DNA of 44,604 bases, taken from contig BOWN01000005.1 in NCBI GenBank assembly GCA_019649675.1, positions 1-44,604 on the forward strand, read 5' to 3'. The position numbers were made by a program, and so were the translations under genes. This document shows, in pieces, positions 19,964 to 30,004 of the stretch. The notes under the pieces were generated by a model that did not search any database, was not told the DNA's origin, and saw nothing but the letters and a program-made list of their open reading frames with translations. The stretch comes from Cryomorphaceae bacterium (GTDB lineage: Bacteria; Bacteroidota; Bacteroidia; Flavobacteriales; UBA7430). The first letter of the stretch is position 1. Each line of letters begins with the position of its first letter.

Positions 19964-21639
19964 TTAAAATGGTGCTTCACACTTAATATTTATTCTTTTT
20001 TTAGAGGTAGGGTGTTCAAATTCAATTGATTCTGCGTGTAAGTAGAGCCTATTTGATTTTTTACCATAAAGATCATCTCCTAATATTGGTGTATTTAGAC
20101 CTTTTTGATGTGCGGCATGAACTCTTAGTTGATGGGTGCGTCCAGTAATAGGGTAGAAGTATACTTTTGTCCTGTTTTGATTGCGCTTTATAACCTCCCA
20201 TTTTGTTTTTGCTGGTTTTCCATGTTCTTTGCAAACAAGCTGCCTAGGTCTATCTTCTATGTCTAGTCTTAGTGGGAGGTCAATTTCACCTTTATCTTCT
20301 TTAACATCACCATCTAACAATGCTACATAACGTTTTTTTATGTTTCTATTAATGAATTGTTTTTGTAGGTATTTGTGAGCTCTTTTTGTTTTTGCGATCA
20401 GCATTATTCCTGAGGTTGACATATCTAGTCTGTGAACTAAAAGCGGTCCAGTTGCTTTTGGGTATTGCATTTGCATTCTAAGCTCTACAGAGTCTTTAAT
20501 TGTTTTTCCGGGAACCGATAAAAATTCTGCAGGTTTATTGATCAGTAAAAGATCATCATCTTCATAGATTGTTTCAATTGTTTTATCTGCTGCAGGGTTT
20601 TTCAATAAAGGGTTTTCATCTACGTTCATTCCCTTGAGCATGTGTCCTAAAATAGGTTGACATTTGCCCTGGCATGCAGGGTAAAAGTGTCCATGCTTTC
20701 TAATGGATGAATTAGGTGATTCGCCCCACCAGAACTCTGCCATTGCCAATGGTTTTAATTTATTTTCGAACGCATATTGAAGTAATTTTGGTGCCGAACA
20801 TTCTCCTGCAGCAGCTGGTGGTGTTCCCTGAGGTGTTTCATTAAAGATCTGGTTCAAGCTTTTGTTTCACCTTCTATATTTAAAAAGTGATATTGTTCAA
20901 ATAGTTTATTTTGAAGTGCGTTTGATCTTTTTTTTCGATCCTTTCTTTTTTGGGTTATTTTAGAAGTGATTTCTTCTAATTCTAGTTCTATTTTTTGAAT
21001 TCGTTCTTTCCAGTAAATTGTTTGTTTCTTAAGCTCGTTTTTTTCTTTTATACTTTCTTTTGCCAGGTCTTCTTTTGTTATATGATAAGCTGTAGGACTT
21101 AGTTTTTCTTCTGCTTCTATGCGTTTGATTTTACGCTTTTTACGATTTTCAATTATTTGTTGTCTGTATTTTGAAATAGCTTTAACAGATTGTTCATTTT
21201 CAGATTGTAATAATTGTTTTAACTCACCAATTTTAGGATTCTGTTCGAGTTGTTCAATCTCATCATTAAATGTATTTAGGATGGCTTCTTCCTTTTTGTA
21301 AAACCCATTTTCATTAAGCATGTCGTAAATTGGTGGTACAAAGAATGAAAGTTCGTTTACACCAGCTAATTTTCCAGAAAATGCAGCTAAATAACCAATT
21401 TCATTTTTAGTATTTTGAACCAGTAAAACACCAAACATTTTTCCAATTGGCTCAATTTCATTTTTAGTAATTCCAAAATTGTGATGCCATTCGTTTTGAG
21501 TTTTTAAATATTGTTGAAGTTCTTGAGAAGCTAGAACACATAAGGGGTGAGGCTCGTAATAGAATGGAAATGTAAATTGCTTTGGCAAGACATAGGTGTC
21601 AGTTATATTTTTGAATGCTATAAAGCAATTTTTTCCCAT
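19964..21639 (-). CDS. RluA-family pseudouridine synthase with long N-terminal extension (one frameshift)
   Basis: Isomerises uridine to pseudouridine in RNA. The joined protein is about 558 residues. The N-terminal ~260 residues start MGKNCFIAFKNITDTYVLPK and include PHPLCVLASQELQQYL, GKMFGVLLVQNTKNEIGYLA, AAFSGKLAGVNELSFFVPPI and a Lys/Glu-rich coiled coil. A linker carries PPAAAGECSAPKLLQYAF, AMAEFWWGESPNSSIRKHGH and FYPACQGKCQPILGHMLKGM. The RluA catalytic domain follows with the Asp in LLVHRLDMSTSGIMLIAKTK and ITGRTHQLRVHAAHQKG. The halves are separated by one missing A near 20855; restoring it gives GETKSLNQIFNE. I recall this long form in Bacteroidetes and Vibrio. The RNA target is unknown. 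Confidence 0.9.
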
Positions 21640-21680
21640 ATACTCGTTTATTAATTACAGTTCCTTAATAAAGGAAAAGA

Positions 21681-23308
21681 TCAGGTTTGTAAGACGCCTA
21701 CGTTATATGCTTCTTTAATAGGCGATTGGTCAGCCATTTCAATACCCATAGAAATTACTTTACGCGTTTCCAATGGGTCTATAATGGCATCTACCCACAA
21801 TCGAGATGCGGCGTAGTATGGGCTCATTTGTTTGTTATATTTGTCGGTAATGGTGTTTAGCATTTCGCTTTCTTTTTCAGGTGTAATTTCTTCGCCTTTA
21901 GACTTCAGACTTGCCTTTTCAATTTGAAGTAAAACTTTAGCTGCTTGTGCACCGCCCATGACTGCAATTTGTGCAGTAGGCCAGGCAACAATTAACCTAG
22001 GGTCATACGCTTTTCCACACATTGCATAATTACCTGCTCCAAATGAGTTTCCAGTAATGATTGTGAATTTTGGGACAACAGAATTAGACATGGCATTTAC
22101 CATTTTTGCACCATCTTTAATAATTCCACCATGTTCGGAGCGAGAGCCTACCATGAATCCAGTAACATCTTGTAAAAATACTAATGGGATCTTTTTTTGG
22201 TTACAATTCATAATAAAACGAGCTGCTTTATCTGCTGAATCTGAATAGATCACTCCACCAAATTTCATTTCTCCCTTTTTAGATTTTACGACTTGTCTTT
22301 CGTTGGCAACAATTCCAACTGCCCAACCATCTATTCTTGCATGTCCACAAAGTATGCTTTGACCAAATCCTTTTTGTACTCATCAAATTCTGATTTATCT
22401 ACAAGTCGTTTGATGATTTCTCGGACTTTATAAGGTTTGTCTCTTTTTTCTGGTATGATGCCGTAAATTTCTTGTTCATCTTCTTCCGGTAGGGCAGGCT
22501 CTGTTCGATTATATCCAGTAGATTCAACGGTACCCGTTTTGTCCATAATCTTACGTATACGATCTAGGCAGTCTTTATCGTCTTTGGCTTTAAAGTCGGT
22601 AACACCAGAAATTTCACAGTGTGTTGTTGCGCCCCCAAGTGTTTCATTATCAATTTCTTCGCCTATTGCTGCTTTTACTAAATAAGAACCAGCAAGAAAA
22701 ATTGATGCTGTTTTGTCAACTATTAGAGCATCATCACTCATAATTGGCAGATAAGCTCCACCCGCTACGCATGAGCCCATTACAGCTGATATTTGTGTGA
22801 TTCCCATTGATGACATTCGGGCATTATTTCTAAAGATTCTTCCAAAATGCTCTTTATCTGGGAAGATTTCATCTTGAAGCGGAAGGAAAACACCTGCACT
22901 GTCCACTAAGTATATGATTGGAAGTCTGTTTTCCATTGCAATTTCTTGTGCTCTAAGGTTCTTTTTTGCAGTAATAGGAAACCAAGCACCTGCTTTTACA
23001 GTAGCATCATTTGCAACAATAAGACATTGTTTGCCAGATACATAACCAATTCCCATAATGACACCAGCAGCTGGACAGCCACCATATTCTTTATACATTT
23101 CATCAGCAACTAATGCGCCTAATTCGAGAAAATTAGATTTTTTATCAATGAGATAATCAATACGTTCTCTTGCAGTTAGTTTTCCTTTTTTATGTTGTTT
23201 TGCAATATTTTCTTTTCCACCTCCTAAACTGATTTCTGCTAACTTTTTATTGAGTTCAGCAATTTTAAGTTTCATTGCATCCTCATTTTTATTAAAATCT
23301 ATATTCAT
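21681..23308 (-). CDS. acyl-CoA carboxylase, carboxyltransferase (beta) subunit (one frameshift)
   Basis: Transfers carboxyl from carboxybiotin to an acyl-CoA. About 543 residues once joined. The N-terminal crotonase fold has NIAKQHKKGKLTARERIDYL, YGGCPAAGVIMGIGYVSGKQ, PIIYLVDSAGVFLPLQDEIF and MGSCVAGGAYLPIMSDDALI. The C-terminal domain has HARIDGWAVGIVANERQVVK, PLVFLQDVTGFMVGSRSEHG and GAGNYAMCGKAYDPRLIVAW. The break is at a T/G run near 22365-22372. Methylcrotonyl-CoA or propionyl-CoA carboxylase are both possible; the PLQDE and MVGS motifs lean to the methylcrotonyl/acyl type, but the biotin-carrying alpha subunit is not in the window to help decide. Confidence 0.9.
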
Positions 23309-23444
23309 ATACAGCTTCTTTATAAGGTTGGTAAATATACGGAAATACTATTTTAAGCTTAACTCTGATAATATGTGATAATTAATTTGAGAATTTATAA
23401 TTTTTGAGTTAATTTTCTACAAATAAATTATTGCAACATTTTTA

Positions 23445-23918
23445 ATGAAAATCAAGATGAGGTATTTTTCATTCGTTCTGTGTGTAAATTTATTATGCTG
23501 TTGTTTAGCTTGTGGGCAGACTCAATTTAAACCTAACCAAATGAAAACAGATAAAGACTGGAAAGAAATTTTAAGCCCTGAAGCGTATCATATTTTAAGA
23601 GAAAAGGGCACAGAAAGAGCGTTTACGGGAAAATATGATAAGCATTTTGAAAAAGGTGTATACGTTTGTGCAGGATGTTCTACAGAGTTATTTGATTCGT
23701 CTTCAAAATTTAATTCTCATTGTGGTTGGCCTTCTTTTGACAGAGCACTAAATCAGAAGGTAAGTGAATTAAAAGATACATCACATGGAATGATTAGAGT
23801 AGAAATTGTATGTTCAAATTGTGGTGGTCATTTAGGTCATGTGTTTCCTGACGGACCTACGCAAACTGGTCTAAGATATTGCGTTAATTCTTTATCGCTA
23901 GATTTCAAAGAAGAGTAA
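23445..23918 (+). CDS. msrB: peptide-methionine (R)-S-oxide reductase, probable lipoprotein
   Basis: Repairs methionine-R-sulfoxide in proteins. A signal peptide with lipobox-like CLAC (Cys23) suggests export and lipid anchoring. The MsrB domain from about residue 37 has the zinc ligands Cys75, Cys78, Cys123 and Cys126 (VCAGC and CSNCGGHLGHVF), HCGWPSFD with Cys93 and the catalytic Cys146 in RYCVNSLSL. 157 residues, complete, clean frame. The start could be 23445 or the internal Met at 23457 (MRYFSF). It is divergent from the carboxylase gene across a 136-bp gap. Confidence 0.94.
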   Translation: MKIKMRYFSFVLCVNLLCCCLACGQTQFKPNQMKTDKDWKEILSPEAYHILREKGTERAFTGKYDKHFEKGVYVCAGCSTELFDSSSKFNSHCGWPSFDRALNQKVSELKDTSHGMIRVEIVCSNCGGHLGHVFPDGPTQTGLRYCVNSLSLDFKEE

Positions 23919-24024
23919 GTAGAAATTATATTTTGTTGGTGCTCTACATCACTATAAATTTTTTTTATGTTCATAAAATACCAAATTTGAATTTGGTAGA
24001 TTACTATTTTTCACTTGAATTTAC

Positions 24025-24032
24025 TAGCTTTG
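24025..24032 (+). promoter_or_regulatory. candidate -7 element for acnB
   Basis: TAGCTTTG fits TAnnTTTG and lies 67 bases upstream of the acnB ATG. No -33 TTG at the usual spacing was found, so confidence is moderate. Confidence 0.5.
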
Positions 24033-24099
24033 TTCGCCATTAAATTTTATAGTTTGTTAAACAATTTAGTGTTTTAAAGTTTAATTTTTACATCCAATT

Positions 24100-26869
24100 A
24101 TGATGAGTATTTACAAAAATTACATACAAGAAATATCAGAACGTAAAACTCAGGGACTTAAGGCTAAACCTATTGATGATGGTCAATTACTAGCTGAGGT
24201 TATTTCCCAAATTAAAGATGTAAATCATCCTGATCGAAAAGATTCCATTTGGTTCTTTATATATAATACTCTACCCGGGACGACTTCTGCAGCTACAGTT
24301 AAAGCTAAGTTTTTAAAGGAGTTTCATATTGGGTGATTCTGCTGTTGAAGAGATTTCATCTGCTTTTGCTTTTGAGTTGTTGTCTCATATGAAAGGTGGC
24401 CATCTATTGAGGTGCTTCTTGATTTAGCTTTAGGAAATGATGAAGTGATTGCTCGACAAGCTGCTGATGTTCTTAAAACACAAGTTTTTCTTTATGAAGC
24501 GGACACCAATCGTTTAGCTGAAGCTTTTAATAATGGGAGCCTAATTGCTAAAGAGATTATAGAAAGTTATGCGAAAGCTGAATTCTTACCAAGCTACCTG
24601 AAGTTGATGAAGAAATAAAAGTTGTTACATATGTTGCTGGTGTTGGAGATATTTCTACAGATTTATTATCGCCGGGGAAGTGATGCTCATTCTAGATCTG
24701 ATAGAGAACTTCATGGTCAGAGTATGTTTGAACACAATGTCGAGAAGCAAAATGAGCTTCTAGCTTTGAAAGAAAAACATCCTGACAAGACTATTATGTT
24801 GATTGCTGAAAAAGGAACAATGGGAGTTGGTTCATCTAGAATGTCTGGAGTTAACAATGTAGCTCTATGGATAGGTAAGCAAGCAAGTCCTTATGTGCCC
24901 TTTATTAATTTTGCACCTGTAGTGGCAGGTACAAATGGTATTTCTCCTATTTTCTTAACAACTGTTGGTGTACGGTGGAATAGGTCTTGATCTTAAAAAT
25001 TGGGTAAAGAAAAAGATGTAAATGGTAATACTGTTTTAGATGAAGATGGTGAACCTGTTCTTGAAGAAGCATATTCTGTTAAAACAGGTACTGTTTTAAC
25101 AATCAATACAAAAGAGAAAAAGTTATACAATGGAGATCAGGAATTGTGTGATATTTCTGCTGCTTTTACACCTCAGAAAATGGAATTTATGAGAGCAGGG
25201 GGCTCATATGCTATTGTATTCGGTAAAAAATACAAACGTTTGCCGCTAAAACTTTAGGTATAGATATGCCTAGAGTATTTGCTGCTTCAAAAAAAATTTC
25301 TCATGAAGGTCAAGGTTTGACAGCAGTGGAGAAAATTTTTAATAAAAATGCTGTTGGAACTACTCCCGGTAAGGTTTTGCACGCTGGATCTGATGTTCGT
25401 GTAGAAGTAAATATTGTAGGTTCCAGGACACTACTCGGTTTAATGACCTCTCAAGAGTTAGAATCTATGGCTGCTACAGTTATTTCTCCAATTTTGATGG
25501 TGCTTATCAGTCGGGTTGCCATACCGCTTCAGTATGGGATTTTAGTGCTCAGCAAATATTCCAAGACTAATGAAGTTTATGAATGATTTTGGTCTTATTA
25601 CGGCTCGAGATCCTTTGGGTAAATATCATTCCATGACCGATGTTATTCATAAGGTCCTAAACGATATTACTGTAGATGATTGGGCGATAATTATTGGTGG
25701 TGATTCTCATACAAGAATGTCTAAAGGTGTCGCATTTGGCGCTGATTCTGGTACAGTAGCACTTGCTTTAGCTACTGGTGAGGCCAGTATGCCTATTCCT
25801 GAATCGGTTAAAGTTACTTTTAAAGGTGAAATGTTAGAATACACAGATTTTCGTGATGTTGTCCATGCACACAATCTCAAATGCTTGATAAATTTGGTGG
25901 AGAAAATGTTTTCCAAGGACGTATTATTGAAGTTCATCTTGGAACCCTTCCTGCAGATCAGGCATTCACTTTTACGGATTGGACAGCTGAAATGAAGGCA
26001 AAAGCTTCTATCTGTATTTCTGAAGACGATACTCTAATTGAGTCTTTAGAGATTGCAAAAGTAGAATACAGATCATGATTGATAAGGGGATGGATAATGA
26101 AAAACAAGTTCTCCAAGGTCTTATTGATAAAGCCAACCATAGAATTGATGAAATTAGCTCTGTGAAAACCAGCATTAACTCCAGATTCTAATGCCAAGTA
26201 TTTTGCTGAGTTTGAGGTAGATTTAGGTATTATTGCTGAACCAATGATTGCTGATCCTGATGTACACAATGAGGATGTTTCTAAACGTTACACTCATGAT
26301 ACGATTAGAAATCTATCTTATTATAATGGAGAGAAAATAGTGGATCTTGGTTTTGTAGGTTCTTGTATGGTTCATAAAGGAGATCTAAAAATTCTTCTCA
26401 GATGCTTAGAAATCTAGAACAAGTTCACGGAAAAGTTGAATTTAATGCACCTCTTATTGTTGCGGCTCCTACCTACAACATTATTGATGAGCTTAAGCAA
26501 GAAGGTGATTGGGATGTCTTGCAAAAATATTCTGGTTTTGAATTTGATGATGATGCACCTCAAGAACACTTCTCGTACAGAATATGAAAATATGATGTAC
26601 CTTGAGCGACCAGGCTGTAATCTTTGTATGGGTAATCAAGAAAAGGCTGCTAAAGGAGATACTGTTATGGCAACTTCAACGCGTCTTTTTCAAGGTCGTG
26701 TTGTGGCTGATTCTGATCGTAAAAAGGAGAGTCTTTATTGGCTTCAACGCCTGTTGTTGTTCTATCTGCAATTTTAGGTAGAACCCCTACTATGCAGGAA
26801 TATAAAGAGGCTGTAATAGGTATTAATCTCACTAAGTTTGCTCCTCCTAAAGCTAGTTTGTGCTCTTAA
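24100..26869 (+). CDS. acnB: aconitate hydratase B (heavily frameshifted)
   Basis: TCA-cycle enzyme converting citrate to isocitrate through a [4Fe-4S] cluster. About 923 residues once joined, the normal length. Pieces in order are YIQEISERKTQGLKAKPIDD (HEAT-like N-terminus), EVLLDLALGNDEVIARQAAD, LIAEKGTMGVGSSRMSGVNN, KIFNKNAVGTTPGKVLHAGS, the cluster cysteine in QSGCHTASVWD, IIIGGDSHTRMSKGVAFGAD, ASICISEDDTLIESLEIAK, and the other two cluster cysteines in RPGCNLCMGNQEKAAKGDT. The protein ends NLTKFAPPKASLCS. About ten or more indels interrupt it, all that I examined at homopolymers. All catalytic motifs are intact, which argues against a decaying pseudogene. Confidence 0.93.
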
Positions 26870-26899
26870 TATACTTTTGGTGTCATAAAATGTTATCTT

Positions 26900-26923
26900 A
26901 AATCGCTATTTTTGTAGTGATTT
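26900..26923 (+). terminator. possible weak hairpin after acnB
   Basis: AAATCGCTA (26900-26908) pairs with TAGTGATTT (26915-26923), nine pairs with one G-T, around loop TTTTTG, 31 bases after the acnB stop. No clean T run follows, so termination is uncertain. Confidence 0.35.
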
Positions 26924-26954
26924 AATAAACTCTTTTATTTTAGTAAATATTAGA

Positions 26955-26994
26955 ATGATAGCCCTTCCGATTGTAATAACTTTTTGCTCTTGTT
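26955..26994 (+). pseudogene. remnant resembling the 5' end of umuC
   Basis: The ~40 bases beginning ATGATAGCCCTT match the first bases of umuC at 27625 (ATGATAGCACTT). They share a perfect 18-base block CCGATTGTAATAACTTTT, with one substitution and two single-base gaps over the first ~38 bases; similarity then fades. The rest of 26870-27195 is AT-rich non-coding sequence holding this remnant, the weak hairpin and two palindromes. Confidence 0.6.
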
Positions 26995-27104
26995 ATATAT
27001 TAATTGTCTAATAATCAAAAAATATAGATATCATATTTCTTGAAAAGAATTCATTTTTACAATATTATAATACTATCTAAGTTACTTTTTCAACAATTTA
27101 TTTT

Positions 27105-27121
27105 TTGACATAATTTGTCAA
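27105..27121. promoter_or_regulatory. inverted repeat upstream of umuD (IR1)
   Basis: TTGACA (27105-27110) and TGTCAA (27116-27121) are exact inverted copies separated by TAATT. It lies 75 bases before the umuD start. A possible operator; which regulator would bind it is not known. Confidence 0.5.
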
Positions 27122-27137
27122 TACAAATATTTTTTTT

Positions 27138-27166
27138 TTGAACAATTGAAAAGTTTGTTTGTTCAA
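27138..27166. promoter_or_regulatory. inverted repeat upstream of umuD (IR2)
   Basis: TTGAACAA (27138-27145) and TTGTTCAA (27159-27166) are exact 8-base inverted copies with a 13-base spacer, ending 30 bases before the umuD start. Its position near the likely promoter makes it a candidate operator for damage-responsive control of umuDC. Confidence 0.5.
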
Positions 27167-27195
27167 TAATTAAATTAGATACAATATTTTAATCG

Positions 27196-27628
27196 ATGAA
27201 GAAAAAACAAATCTCTTTTCTTAAAATAAATTCGGAAGAACTAAAAGATCTTCCAATATATGAAAACGCAGTTCAGTGCGGATTTCCCTCTCCTGCTGAC
27301 GACTTTTTAGATTTGGATATCAATCTCAATGATTATTTAGTTAAACATAAGTCAGCAACTTTTTGTGTCAAAGTAAATGGTAGTTCGATGGATGGAGTAG
27401 GTATTCATTCAGGAGATGTATTAATTGTTGATAGAGCAGAAAGTGTGCAAAATAATTCTATAGTTCTAGCTGTCATTGACAATGAATTTACAGTAAAGAG
27501 CATCAAAAAAAAATGCAGGTAAATTATATTTGAATCCTGCTAATGATAACTATAAGCCAATTGAGATAACAGAAGATATGAATTTTCACATTTGGGGCGT
27601 AGTAACCTTTGTTATACACGCATTATGA
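27196..27628 (+). CDS. umuD: UmuD-type S24 peptidase, polymerase V subunit (one frameshift)
   Basis: Self-cleaving LexA-fold protein that, once processed, joins UmuC in translesion synthesis. About 144 residues once joined. The cleavage region [13 protein letters not shown] matches the Cys-Gly bond of E. coli UmuD (Cys28-Gly29 here). Catalytic Ser64 is in [11 protein letters not shown] and Lys101 in [12 protein letters not shown] frameshift in an A7 run near 27507-27513 separates the last ~40 residues ([34 protein letters not shown]). The stop overlaps the umuC start (ATGA). No helix-turn-helix is present, so this is UmuD and not LexA. Confidence 0.93.
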
Positions 27629-28883
27629 TAGCACTTGCCGATTGTAATAACTTTTATGCCTCGTGTGAACGTGTGTTCCGGCCGGAGTTGTGTAATAAAC
27701 CTGTATTAGTGTTGTCTAATAATGATGGGTGTGTTATAGCTAGATCCAATGAGGCTAAAGCTTTAGGGATTAAAATGGGTGTACCAGCATTTAAAATAAA
27801 AGATATAATTCATAATAATAATGTAAATGTTTTCTCTAGCAATTTTACTTTATACGGAGATATGTCAAATAGAGTTATGAGTATATATGCTGATGAGTGT
27901 AATGCAATTGAAATATATTCTATTGATGAGGCTTTCATTAATATGTCTGGTATTGCAAATTTAGAAGAAAAAGCTGTTTCAATTAGAAATAAAGTTAAAA
28001 CATGGACAGGTATTCCTGTATCAATTGGTGTTTCAAAAACAAAAAACATTAGCAAAAATTGCAAATCATATAGCTAAAAAATATAAGAAAAATGGAGTCT
28101 TTTTATTAGATGGAGATGCACTAACTAAAAGGGCTTTAAAGTTTTTTCCTGTAGAAGATATATGGGGAATTGGAAGGCAATTGTCTCGTTTTCTTCATCA
28201 AAGAAATATCAAATCAGCATGGCAATTAGCAAACTGTAATGACAAATGGATACGAAGACATTTGACTATAACAGGGTTGAAATTAGTTAAAGAATTACGT
28301 GGTGAAATATGTCATCCAGTTGGAGTTGCTCATCCTCCAAAAAAGAATATATGTACCTCAAGATCATTTGGAATAGAAGTTTCAAATATTGATAGTTTAA
28401 AAGAGTCTATATCTTCTTTCGCGGCTAATTGTGCTAGGAAATTAAGAGATCAAAATACAGTATGTAAAAAAGTATCAGTTTTTATAAAAACAAATTCATT
28501 CAAGCCAAATACAAAGCAATATCAAGGTTATCAGGTGCTCGAACTTCCTACTTCAACTAGTGATACCATTGAGATATCAAAATTTAGCTCTAAGAGGACT
28601 GAAAAAATATTTACAGAAGTGGTCATGTGTATAAAAAAAGCTGGCGTTTATTGTTCATGATATAGGAAAAATAGATCAAATTCAGTTAAATATGTTTGAT
28701 AGAGTTGATAGAAGTAAGCGCGCAAATTTGATGACATCTTATGATGCTATTAATAGTAGAATGGGAAGGGATACAGTCAGACTTGCTGTACAAGGTTTCG
28801 ATAGAAAATGGAAGATGAAGCAAGAACGCCTTTCTCCATGTTATACAACAAGAATGACTGAGCTATTAGAAGTTAAATTATAA
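27625..28883 (+). CDS. umuC: Y-family DNA polymerase V catalytic subunit (frameshifted)
   Basis: Error-prone translesion polymerase. About 420 residues once joined. It starts [18 protein letters not shown] and carries [27 protein letters not shown] (catalytic Asp-Glu) and [20 protein letters not shown] across the first frameshift near 28045. [20 protein letters not shown] is the helix-hairpin-helix, followed by [20 protein letters not shown] and the little-finger region. A second break near 28650 leads into [20 protein letters not shown] and the C-terminal [15 protein letters not shown]. Co-translated with umuD. No recA or lexA lies in this window. Confidence 0.93.
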
Positions 28884-29216
28884 TACTATATAATTTGTAT
28901 TTATTATATATATTCAAATTTTTCTTGCATATAAATCAATTATATTTAGAATATTAAAAGTTAAAATAAACTGTTTTTAGCTACAATAACTACCTTTTTA
29001 TCCACTAAAAAATCTGTTTGTAGTGGGTTTATAATAAATGAAATACAACTAAATGTAGAATTAGAGATATTGAGTTTGAAAAACTATAAATCAGCATTTC
29101 ATTTTAAATCCAACTTTAAATTTAAAATTAAAGATTTCAGTAAAGATTAGTTATAGGTTATAATACTTTTTTAAAACATATGTATAAAATAGTATCTTGC
29201 AAACAACAGTGTTTTT
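28884..29216. other. AT-rich intergenic region, no feature seen
   Basis: 333 bases between umuC and the Bax-like gene. Very AT-rich, with no open frame of note, no convincing terminator hairpin and no exact TAnnTTTG element at a useful distance. It probably holds the promoter of the following operon, but I cannot point to it. Confidence 0.5.
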
Positions 29217-30004
29217 ATGAAGAAAAAGGCTCTAATACCACTCTTGTTAATACTATTCCAAATGGCTCAATAGCACAGAATAGTGTGCTTAATTATATCG
29301 ATATTTCTGGAAATTTACCTGAATGATATAAGACCTGTTTCGAATCCTGTAAATGCGTATGTTTATACAAAAGCAATTGATTTATCTGAATTAGATGTAC
29401 AAAATAAGAAACAAGCCTTCGTAAATCTTATGTTACCATCCATATTAATTGCAAAATACCAATTAGAACAAGATAGAATAAAAGTTTTGGCGCTTGAAAA
29501 TAAAATAGAGCCTTTATCTGATGAAGAGGAATACTACTTAGCCAATCTGAAGAAAGATTACAAATGTCATACATGTAAAGAATTGCTTTTGCGTTTGAAA
29601 ACACATCCTACAAGTATCGTTCTTGCTCAGGCTGCTATAGAATCAGGTTGGGGTACATCGAGGTTTTATAATGAAGCAAATAATATCTTTGGTGTTTGGT
29701 CATACAGTGAAAATGAACCTCGAATAAAAGCTATGGAAGACAGAGCAGGTAAGTCAGTATATGTGAAAAAAATATGATGCTTTACCCAAATCTATTGTTT
29801 TCTTACTTTAAAACCATTGCTCGAGGACCTTATTCGGAATTTAGAGCTATGCGTGAAAAAATAAGTGAGGTATCGGTCTTAATTTCTTATTTAGAAGTAT
29901 ATTCGGAGCTTCGAGAAGAATATGTGAAAAGGTTGGGTCAATTGATTCAATACAATAATTTTGAAAAGTATGATTCATATAGACTTAAAATGAGTAATGA
30001 ATAA
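29217..30004 (+). CDS. Bax-like glucosaminidase-domain protein (frameshifted)
   Basis: Predicted exported peptidoglycan hydrolase. The ATG at 29217 gives a short signal sequence (MKKKALIPLLLILFQMAQ), then a frameshift. The main part includes NDIRPVSNPVNAYVYTKAI, FVNLMLPSILIAKYQLEQDR and the catalytic region SIVLAQAAIESGWGTSRFYN (with the conserved Glu), then NNIFGVWSYSENEPRIKAME. A second break near 29770 leads to KTIARGPYSEFRAMREKISE and the C-terminus. About 262 residues. It resembles E. coli Bax, which belongs to the glucosaminidase/lysozyme-like clan. The end overlaps the UMF1 transporter start by 8 bp. Confidence 0.85.

Noticed and set aside
25707-26269. Minus-strand open frames opposite acnB
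   Set aside because: They are shadows of the conserved aconitase sequence.
27196-28883. umuDC as part of an integrated phage or plasmid
   Set aside because: No integrase, phage or plasmid genes, and no attachment-site repeats, are present around it; only the short umuC remnant hints at turnover.
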